Source: Barnesiella sp.
Lineage (GTDB): Bacteria > Bacteroidota > Bacteroidia > Bacteroidales > Muribaculaceae
Length of the DNA: 37,638 bases
Direction of reading: 5' to 3'
NCBI GenBank assembly: GCA_014801075.1
Contig: JAAVEW010000009.1
Span: 100,785-138,422, forward strand
Part shown: one piece after another, positions 31,587 to 37,638 of the stretch
How positions within the stretch are numbered: the stretch's first letter is position 1
Layout: the number at the start of each line of letters is the position of its first letter
Program-made: the position numbers and the translations under genes
The notes under the pieces: generated by a model
The model's database searches: none
What the model was told of the DNA's origin: nothing
What the model saw: only the letters and a program-made list of their open reading frames with translations

Positions 31587-32771
31587 ATGGCTAAAGAGAA
31601 ATTCGAAAGAACCAAACCGCACGTTAACATCGGTACCATTGGTCACGTTGACCACGGTAAAACTACCCTGACTGCGGCTATCACCACTGTTCTTGCTAAG
31701 GCAGGTCTTTCTGAAGTGAAATCATTCGACCAGATCGACAACGCCCCCGAAGAAAAAGAGCGTGGTATTACAATTAACACCGCTCACGTAGAGTACGAGA
31801 CTGCTAACCGTCACTATGCTCACGTAGACTGCCCCGGACACGCTGACTACGTTAAGAACATGGTAACCGGTGCTGCTCAGATGGACGGCGCTATCATCGT
31901 AGTTGCTGCAACTGACGGTCCCATGCCCCAGACTCGTGAACACATCCTTCTCGCTCGTCAGGTGAACGTTCCCCGTATCGTTGTATTCCTGAACAAATGC
32001 GACATGGTTGACGACGAAGAGATGCTCGAACTCGTTGAGATGGAAATGCGTGAACTTCTCTCAGCTTACGAATATGACGGCGACGAAACTCCTATCATCC
32101 GCGGTTCTGCACTCGGCGCGCTTAACGGCGAGCCCGAATGGGAAGCTAAGGTTATGGAGCTCATGGAAGCAGTTGACAACTGGATTCCCCTGCCTCCCCG
32201 CGATATCGACAAACCCTTCCTTATGCCTGTTGAGGACGTGTTCTCAATCACCGGTCGTGGTACCGTTGCTACAGGTCGTATCGAAACTGGTATCGTAAAA
32301 GTTGGTGACGAAGTACAGATTATGGGTCTCGGCGCTGACATGAAGTCAACCGTAACCGGTGTTGAAATGTTCCGCAAACTTCTCGATCAGGGTGAAGCCG
32401 GTGACAACGTAGGTCTCCTCCTCCGCGGTATCGACAAGAAAGACATCAAACGCGGTATGGTAATCTGCCACCCCGGTGTTGTTAAACCCCACAGCAAATT
32501 CAAAGCTTCAGTTTATATCCTGAAGAAAGAAGAAGGTGGTCGTCACACTCCGTTCCACAACCACTACCGTCCCCAGTTCTACATCCGTACACTTGACGTA
32601 ACCGGTGAAATCACTCTTCCCGAAGGTGTAGAAATGGTAATGCCCGGTGACCACGTTGAAATCAACGTTGAGCTCATCAACCCGGTAGCTTGCGACAAGG
32701 GTCTCCGCTTCGCAATCCGTGAAGGTGGCCGCACCGTAGGTTCAGGTCAGATCACTGAAATCATCGAATAA
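31587..32771 (+). CDS. tuf: Elongation factor Tu
   Basis: EF-Tu delivers aminoacyl-tRNA to the ribosome in a GTP-dependent way. The 394-residue protein has the P-loop [10 protein letters not shown] (about 19-28), the switch region with [13 protein letters not shown], the [22 protein letters not shown] motif, the NKCDMV guanine-binding loop and the complete domains II and III (ending [11 protein letters not shown]). The start [14 protein letters not shown] is typical. It follows four tRNAs, and tRNA-Trp-secE-nusG lie downstream. The codons are strongly biased, as expected for a highly expressed gene. Confidence 0.99.
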   Translation: MAKEKFERTKPHVNIGTIGHVDHGKTTLTAAITTVLAKAGLSEVKSFDQIDNAPEEKERGITINTAHVEYETANRHYAHVDCPGHADYVKNMVTGAAQMDGAIIVVAATDGPMPQTREHILLARQVNVPRIVVFLNKCDMVDDEEMLELVEMEMRELLSAYEYDGDETPIIRGSALGALNGEPEWEAKVMELMEAVDNWIPLPPRDIDKPFLMPVEDVFSITGRGTVATGRIETGIVKVGDEVQIMGLGADMKSTVTGVEMFRKLLDQGEAGDNVGLLLRGIDKKDIKRGMVICHPGVVKPHSKFKASVYILKKEEGGRHTPFHNHYRPQFYIRTLDVTGEITLPEGVEMVMPGDHVEINVELINPVACDKGLRFAIREGGRTVGSGQITEIIE

Positions 32772-32804
32772 TACCCGCCGGTATTAACCGAACGATAAAA
32801 AGTC

Positions 32805-32852
32805 AAAGTCAGGTTTCTGACTTCTCGATAGACGAAAGAAGCCTGACTTTTT
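32805..32852 (+). terminator. Possible terminator or attenuator after tuf
   Basis: Stem aaagtcagg (32805-32813) / cctgacttt (32842-32850), with a long 28-base loop followed by two T residues and then tRNA-Trp. It may limit read-through from tuf into tRNA-Trp-secE or mark a processing site. Confidence 0.5.
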
Positions 32853-32856
32853 ACAC

Positions 32857-32932
32857 ACGGGAATAGCTCAGTCGGTAGAGCACTGGTCTCCAAAACCAGG
32901 TGTCGGGAGTTCGAGCCTCTCTTCCCGTGCCA
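32857..32932 (+). tRNA. tRNA-Trp (anticodon CCA)
   Basis: Acceptor stem ACGGGAA/TTCCCGT, anticodon CCA at 32890-32892 in loop ctccaaa, T-loop gttcgagcc. The 3' CCA is encoded at 32930-32932. It sits between tuf and secE, the usual Bacteroidetes position. Confidence 0.95.
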
Positions 32933-32943
32933 AAATTCCGAAA

Positions 32944-33138
32944 ATGAAAAAATTAAAACTACTTACGAATATAGAGGAGTCTTACGCTGAATTACGGTAT
33001 AAGACTTCTTGGCCTACCAGAAAGCAGTTGATTAAAAGCGCATGCATTGTCATGATTGCTTCCGTGATTATCGCTCTGATAATCTTTTTGATTGACTTTG
33101 TGTGGCAACATTTAACGGGATTTGTTTATCCCAACTAA
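32944..33138 (+). CDS. secE: Preprotein translocase subunit SecE
   Basis: The 64-residue protein is the short, single-helix form of SecE that clamps SecY. It has an amphipathic N-terminal helix (YAELRYKTSWPTRKQLIKS, with the conserved W-P) followed by one membrane helix (about 30-52). The start lies 11 bp after tRNA-Trp. Confidence 0.95.
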   Translation: MKKLKLLTNIEESYAELRYKTSWPTRKQLIKSACIVMIASVIIALIIFLIDFVWQHLTGFVYPN

Positions 33139-33159
33139 CTTCTGAAAGTGGATTGATCG

Positions 33160-33723
33160 ATGGCTGAGTCTAAAAAGGCATGGTACGTGTTGCGTGCCAT
33201 TTCAGGAAAAGAAGCAAAGGTAAAAGAAGTGTTGGACGCTCAGATGCGCAACACTGACCTCGGCAACTATCTGTTTCAAGTGTTGATACCCACTGAAAAG
33301 GTGCTGACAGTGCGTAACGGGAAAAAGGTTGTTAAAGAAAAGAACCTTTATTCCGGTTATGTTTTTGTTGAGGCTGACCTTCAGGGTGAAGTTATGCACA
33401 CACTGCGTAACACAACCAATGTAATTGATTTCCTCAAGGGACGCGGTAAGGATGCCAAGCCCGAGTCGCTGCGCGAAAGCGAAGTGATGCGAATGCTCGG
33501 AACTGCCGACGACCTCAATGAAATCCCCGACGAAACAGTCAATGACTATATGATTGGCGAGAGTGTGAAGGTCAATTACGGACCCTTCACCGGTTTCATC
33601 GGAGAGATTATTGATGTGTATCCCGAGAAGAAGAAGCTGAAGGTAGAAGTAAAGATTTTTGGTAGAAAGACTCCGTTGGAGTTGGAAAATTCGCAGGTAG
33701 AGCGTGAGTTGCGAGAGGCGTAG
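33160..33723 (+). CDS. nusG: Transcription termination/antitermination factor NusG
   Basis: NusG binds RNA polymerase and links it to Rho or the ribosome. The 187-residue protein has the NGN domain (AWYVLRAISGKEAKVKEVL ... LYSGYVFVEADL) and a C-terminal KOW domain (about 128-185, GESVKVNYGPFTGFIGEI). It starts 21 bp after secE in the same transcript. Confidence 0.97.
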   Translation: MAESKKAWYVLRAISGKEAKVKEVLDAQMRNTDLGNYLFQVLIPTEKVLTVRNGKKVVKEKNLYSGYVFVEADLQGEVMHTLRNTTNVIDFLKGRGKDAKPESLRESEVMRMLGTADDLNEIPDETVNDYMIGESVKVNYGPFTGFIGEIIDVYPEKKKLKVEVKIFGRKTPLELENSQVERELREA

Positions 33724-33791
33724 TGTGGTTACGAACACGAAACCCCGAAGTGAATCATGCACAAATAATCAACTTTAAATAGTAATTAGAA

Positions 33792-34235
33792 ATGGCTAAA
33801 GAAATTGCTGGACAGATCAAATTGCAGATTAAAGGTGGAGCAGCAAATCCATCGCCGCCTGTAGGCCCTGCACTGGGTTCGAAGGGTATCAATATCATGG
33901 AGTTTTGCAAGCAATTCAATGCCCGCACCCAGGACAAGGCAGGCAAAGTGCTTCCTGTAGTAATCACTTACTACACCGATAAGAGCTTTGACTTCGTTGT
34001 TAAGACCCCCCCGGTTGCTATCCAGTTGCTGGAAGTATCCAAGAAGAAGAGCGGTTCGGCTCAGCCTAACCGTACCAAGGTGGCAGAAATCACCTGGGAG
34101 CAGGTAAAAGCAATTGCTGAGGATAAAATGCCTGATTTGAATTGCTTCACTGTAGAGTCTGCAATGAAGATGGTTGCCGGAACAGCCAGAAGCATGGGTA
34201 TCACCGTAAAAGGGGCGTTCCCTGAAAATAACTAA
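33792..34235 (+). CDS. rplK: 50S ribosomal protein uL11
   Basis: The 147-residue protein [21 protein letters not shown]... is uL11, part of the GTPase-associated centre. The N-terminal domain holds the proline-rich [20 protein letters not shown], and the C-terminal rRNA-binding domain ends in SMGITVKGA. The 68-bp leader after nusG is where an L1 autoregulatory site would be expected, but I cannot identify one by eye. Confidence 0.98.
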   Translation: MAKEIAGQIKLQIKGGAANPSPPVGPALGSKGINIMEFCKQFNARTQDKAGKVLPVVITYYTDKSFDFVVKTPPVAIQLLEVSKKKSGSAQPNRTKVAEITWEQVKAIAEDKMPDLNCFTVESAMKMVAGTARSMGITVKGAFPENN

Positions 34236-34250
34236 TAAACTTCAATTGAC

Positions 34251-34946
34251 ATGGGTAAACTTACAAAGAATCAAAAGTTGGCTTTAGAGAAGATTGAAGC
34301 TGGGAAGGCGTACACACTTGCGGAAGCGGCAGAGAAGGTAAAGGAAATCACCTATACCAAATTTGATGCCTCATTTGATATCGACGTGCGTCTTGGCGTA
34401 GATCCCCGAAAGGCCAATCAGATGGTACGTGGCGTGGTGACCCTGCCCCACGGTACCGGCAAACAAGTAAAAGTGCTTGTACTTTGCAATCCCGACGCTG
34501 AAGCAGCAGCTACTGCAGCAGGTGCCGACTATGTAGGTCTTGAAGAATACATCGACAAGATCAAAGGTGGCTGGCTCGACGTTGATGTCATCATCGCTCA
34601 GCCCGCTGTCATGGGTAAAATCGGTGCTGTGGCCCGTGTACTCGGTCCCCGCGGCTTGATGCCTAACCCCAAGAGCGGTACAGTGACTGTAGACGTAGCT
34701 AAAGCTGTAGAAGAGGTTAAGAAGGGTAAAATCGACTTCAAGGTTGACAAGAACGGTATCGTTCACTCTTCAATCGGTAAGGTGTCATTCACCGCAGAGC
34801 AGATGAAAGATAATGCTCGCGAGTTTATCAACACCCTTATCAAACTGAAACCCGCCGCAGCCAAGGGTACTTATATTAAGAGCGTTTATCTTTCGAGCAC
34901 AATGAGTCCCGGTGTAAAGGTTGACACCAAGAGCATTGACGTTTAA
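34251..34946 (+). CDS. rplA: 50S ribosomal protein uL1
   Basis: The 231-residue protein forms the mobile L1 stalk. It has the typical two-domain sequence, with [33 protein letters not shown] and the C-terminal [14 protein letters not shown]. It follows rplK by 15 bp. L1 usually represses its own operon by binding mRNA. Confidence 0.98.
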   Translation: MGKLTKNQKLALEKIEAGKAYTLAEAAEKVKEITYTKFDASFDIDVRLGVDPRKANQMVRGVVTLPHGTGKQVKVLVLCNPDAEAAATAAGADYVGLEEYIDKIKGGWLDVDVIIAQPAVMGKIGAVARVLGPRGLMPNPKSGTVTVDVAKAVEEVKKGKIDFKVDKNGIVHSSIGKVSFTAEQMKDNAREFINTLIKLKPAAAKGTYIKSVYLSSTMSPGVKVDTKSIDV

Positions 34947-34967
34947 TCCATTTAACGAGACGAAGAA

Positions 34968-35489
34968 ATGAAAAAGGAAGATAAAGCTATCATAATTGAA
35001 CAAATCAAAGAAACTCTCAATAGCTACAGCTGCTTCTATCTTGCTGAGACCGCCGGTCTTGATGCAGAGGCTACCAGCGAGCTGCGCAAAGCATGCTTCC
35101 AGGACGATATCAAACTCGTCGTTGTAAAGAATACTTTGCTTCACAAAGCACTTGAGAGCATTGATTTTGACTTCAGTGACATCTACTCTGTACTTCACGG
35201 TTCGACTTCGCTCCTTTGCTCAAATACGGGCAATGCACCTGCAAAGTTGCTCAAGAAGATGCAGAAAAAGGACCAACCCCTTCCCCGCCTCAAAGCGGCT
35301 TATGTAGAGGAAACTATCTACGTAGGTGAAGATCAGCTCGAAACCCTCGCCAACATCAAGAGCAAGAACGAGCTTATTGCCGACGTTATCGCGTTGCTGC
35401 AATCGCCTGCTAAGAATGTTGTTTCTGCCCTCCAGTCTGGTGGCAACAAACTTCACGGTATCCTTGAGACATTATCAAACAAAGAATAA
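34968..35489 (+). CDS. rplJ: 50S ribosomal protein uL10
   Basis: The 173-residue protein is the base of the stalk that anchors L7/L12 dimers. The N-terminal rRNA-binding domain (EDKAIIIEQIKETLNSYSCFYLAETAGLDAE without the usual basic start) and the C-terminal helix for bL12 binding are present. Only 21 bp separate it from rplA, too little for the long L10 leader of enterobacteria. Confidence 0.96.
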   Translation: MKKEDKAIIIEQIKETLNSYSCFYLAETAGLDAEATSELRKACFQDDIKLVVVKNTLLHKALESIDFDFSDIYSVLHGSTSLLCSNTGNAPAKLLKKMQKKDQPLPRLKAAYVEETIYVGEDQLETLANIKSKNELIADVIALLQSPAKNVVSALQSGGNKLHGILETLSNKE

Positions 35490-35524
35490 TAAAAAAGTAA
35501 ATAAACAAATTAAAATATACAAAA

Positions 35525-35899
35525 ATGGCAGATTTGAAAGCTTTTGCAGAACAATTAGTTAACCTCTCAGTAAAGGAAGTAAACGAACTTGCTCAGATTC
35601 TCAAAGAAGAGTACGGTATCGAACCTGCAGCAGCTGCAGTTGCAGTAGCAGCCGGTCCCGCAGCAGGCGCAGCCGCCGCTGAAGAGAAAACAGCTTTTGA
35701 TGTAGTTCTCAAGAACGCCGGTGCAAGCAAACTCGGTGTTGTGAAACTCGTTAAAGAACTCACCGGTCTTGGCTTGAAAGAAGCTAAAGAATTGGTAGAC
35801 GGTGCTCCTTCTGTAGTTAAGGAAGGTCTTTCTAAAGCAGACGCTGAAGGCCTCAAGAAACAGCTCGAAGAGGCTGGTGCTGAAGTTGAACTGAAATAA
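35525..35899 (+). CDS. rplL: 50S ribosomal protein bL12 (L7/L12)
   Basis: The 124-residue protein has the N-terminal dimerisation helices ([24 protein letters not shown]), an Ala/Gly hinge (about 35-52) and the C-terminal factor-binding domain ([37 protein letters not shown]). It is the stalk protein that recruits EF-Tu and EF-G. Confidence 0.98.
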   Translation: MADLKAFAEQLVNLSVKEVNELAQILKEEYGIEPAAAAVAVAAGPAAGAAAAEEKTAFDVVLKNAGASKLGVVKLVKELTGLGLKEAKELVDGAPSVVKEGLSKADAEGLKKQLEEAGAEVELK

Positions 35900-35923
35900 T
35901 TAGGCCTGATATTCAGGCGATTA

Positions 35924-35960
35924 GGTTAAGAATCATCTTCCGGTGATTCTTAACCTTATT
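35924..35960 (+). terminator. Likely attenuator hairpin between rplL and rpoB
   Basis: A perfect 12-bp stem, ggttaagaatca (35924-35935) and tgattcttaacc (35944-35955), has loop tcttccgg and is followed by ttatt, not a full T-run. A smaller cctga/tcagg hairpin precedes it. The position matches the rplL-rpoB attenuator that reduces polymerase expression relative to ribosomal proteins in other bacteria. Confidence 0.65.
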
Positions 35961-36007
35961 GTGTTCATTATTAATTCAAGTTCACTAATCTACGCAATAT
36001 TTTTTAG

Positions 36008-37638
36008 ATGTCAGTTTCACAAGATAAACCCCGTATAAATTTTGCCTCCGTAAAGAATCAGCTCCCTTATCCTGACTTTTTGGAAGTGCAATTAAAATCA
36101 TTCCGCGACTTCCTCCAGCTGGAGACTGCGCCGGAAAAAAGAAATAACGAGGGGCTTTACAAGGTTTTTGCGGAAAATTTCCCCATAGCCGATACTCGCA
36201 ACAATTTCGTTCTGGAGTTTTTGGACTATTATATCGATCCTCCCCGCTACACTATCGAGGAGTGTCTTGACCGCGGCCTTACGTACAGCGTTCCCTTGAA
36301 AGCCAAGTTGAAATTGTATTGTACCGACCCTGATCACGAGGATTTCGCTACTGTAATCCAGGACGTGTATCTGGGCCCGATTCCCTATATGACAGAGAAA
36401 GGTACATTCGTCATCAACGGGGCAGAGCGCGTGGTTGTGTCGCAGTTGCACCGTTCACCCGGTGTATTCTTCGGACAGAGCACCCATGCCAACGGTACCA
36501 AACTCTACTCGGCCCGTATCATCCCGTTCCGTGGCTCGTGGATAGAGTTTGCAACTGACATCAACAACGTAATGTACGCTTACATCGACCGTAAGAAGAA
36601 ATTGCCCGTAACCACTCTGTTGCGTGCTATCGGTCTGGAAAGCGACAAGGATATTATCGAGATTTTCGGTCTTGCCGAAGAGGTTAAGGTCAACAAGACC
36701 AACCTTAAGAAAGCTGTCGGCCGCAAGCTTGCTGCCCGTGTGCTCCGCACCTGGGTAGAGGACTTCGTCGATGAAGATACCGGTGAGGTTGCTTCAATGG
36801 AGCGCTACGCCGTAGTTATCGACCGTGAGACAGTGCTTGAGGAAGAGCATATCGACGCTATCCTCGAGTCAGGCGTGCAGAACATCCTTCTCCACAAAGA
36901 GGATGCCAACATCTCTGACCACTCGATTATCTTCAATACACTTCAGAAAGATACCTCCAACTCTGAGAAGGAGGCTATACAATATATCTATCGCCAGTTG
37001 CGCAACGCCGAGCCGCCGGATGACGCGAGCGCACGCGAGGTCATCACCAACCTTTTCTTCTCTGAAAAGCGTTACGACCTCGGCGAGGTGGGCCGTTACC
37101 GTATCAACAAGAAGCTCGGCCTCACCACTCCCATGGACGTCAAAGTACTCACCAAGGAGGATATCATCGAGATTATCAAATATCTCATCGAGCTTATCAA
37201 CTCCAAGACCGATGTCGATGATATCGACCACTTGAGCAACCGTCGTGTCCGCACTGTAGGCGAACAGCTCTACAACCAGTTCGGTGTGGGTCTTGCCCGT
37301 ATGTCACGTACTATCCGTGAGCGCATGAATGTACGCGACAACGAGGTGTTCACTCCCATCGACCTTATCAATGCCAAGACAATCTCTTCGGTAATCAATA
37401 CATTCTTCGGTACCAACGCGCTGTCACAGTTCATGGACCAGACCAACCCGTTGGCCGAAATGACCCACAAGCGCCGTATGTCGGCCCTCGGCCCCGGCGG
37501 TCTGTCGCGTGAGCGTGCAGGCTTCGAGGTGCGAGACGTACACTACACCCACTATGGCCGTCTTTGCCCGATCGAGACCCCTGAAGGTCCTAACATCGGT
37601 CTTATTTCGTCGCTCTGTGTCTACGCTAAAATCAATGA
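36008..37638 (+). CDS. rpoB: DNA-directed RNA polymerase beta subunit, 5' part
   Basis: The gene starts [25 protein letters not shown] and stays open to the window end: 543 codons plus two bases, with the 3' end missing. The beta lobe and fork segments are visible ([22 protein letters not shown]). The rifampicin-binding cluster I is present as [27 protein letters not shown]. The residues equivalent to E. coli Q513, D516, H526 and S531 are all the sensitive type. The final visible motif is [16 protein letters not shown]. Confidence 0.97.
   Translation, partial: MSVSQDKPRINFASVKNQLPYPDFLEVQLKSFRDFLQLETAPEKRNNEGLYKVFAENFPIADTRNNFVLEFLDYYIDPPRYTIEECLDRGLTYSVPLKAKLKLYCTDPDHEDFATVIQDVYLGPIPYMTEKGTFVINGAERVVVSQLHRSPGVFFGQSTHANGTKLYSARIIPFRGSWIEFATDINNVMYAYIDRKKKLPVTTLLRAIGLESDKDIIEIFGLAEEVKVNKTNLKKAVGRKLAARVLRTWVEDFVDEDTGEVASMERYAVVIDRETVLEEEHIDAILESGVQNILLHKEDANISDHSIIFNTLQKDTSNSEKEAIQYIYRQLRNAEPPDDASAREVITNLFFSEKRYDLGEVGRYRINKKLGLTTPMDVKVLTKEDIIEIIKYLIELINSKTDVDDIDHLSNRRVRTVGEQLYNQFGVGLARMSRTIRERMNVRDNEVFTPIDLINAKTISSVINTFFGTNALSQFMDQTNPLAEMTHKRRMSALGPGGLSRERAGFEVRDVHYTHYGRLCPIETPEGPNIGLISSLCVYAKIN

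Noticed and set aside
34947-34967. L10-type regulatory leader before rplJ
   Set aside because: Only 21 bp lie between rplA and rplJ, too short for the known leader fold.

Overview
The window is a 37.6-kb piece of a chromosome from the order Bacteroidales. A Muribaculaceae-like gut species is my best guess, but that is inference. The evidence is: Bacteroidetes-type promoters (TTTG, about 19 bases, TAnnTTTG) in front of several genes; a type IX secretion (T9SS) C-terminal sorting domain; a DUF3078 protein; a GH97 glycosidase; an S21-Xer-HPF gene set; and the tRNA-tuf-tRNA(Trp)-secE-nusG-rplKAJL-rpoB order usual in this phylum. Most of the window is GC-rich housekeeping DNA. One block at 15.7-18.4 kb is clearly AT-rich.

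Layout. 1-4026 (+): tail of an unidentified basic low-complexity protein, purD, a polytopic membrane protein and pdxB, with three unusual short-repeat structures between them. 4213-7034 (-): a probable operon of pheS, crcB, nth and a TRIC/UPF0126 channel. 7230-9745 (+): a DUF3078 outer-membrane protein followed by two unrecognised exported proteins. 9796-10596 (+): a formate/nitrite-type channel. 10806-14263 (+): an ECF sigma factor, a membrane-anchored putative anti-sigma, a small exported protein and two paralogous beta-barrel proteins. This last block looks like a self-contained envelope-response module and is the best candidate for an undescribed system.

14405-27274 (-): hpf and a Xer recombinase; a complete DpnII-like restriction-modification system (Dam-type methylase, endonuclease, second methylase); a 1069-residue T9SS-secreted protein; rpsU; asnS; a pseudouridine synthase with a long QGGY/Asn-rich N-terminal extension; and purB. 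27597-29630 (+): a GH97 glycosidase. 29718-30792 (-): lrgA-lrgB. 31064-37638 (+): tRNA-Thr, tRNA-Tyr, tRNA-Gly, tRNA-Thr, tuf, tRNA-Trp, secE, nusG, rplK, rplA, rplJ, rplL and the 5' part of rpoB, which runs off the window.

As I recall other Bacteroidales, rpsU, xer and hpf sit directly beside the tRNA-tuf block. Here rpsU is split from xer by the restriction island and the T9SS gene, and the set is inverted about 16 kb away from tuf. This suggests rearrangement plus acquisition at this locus.
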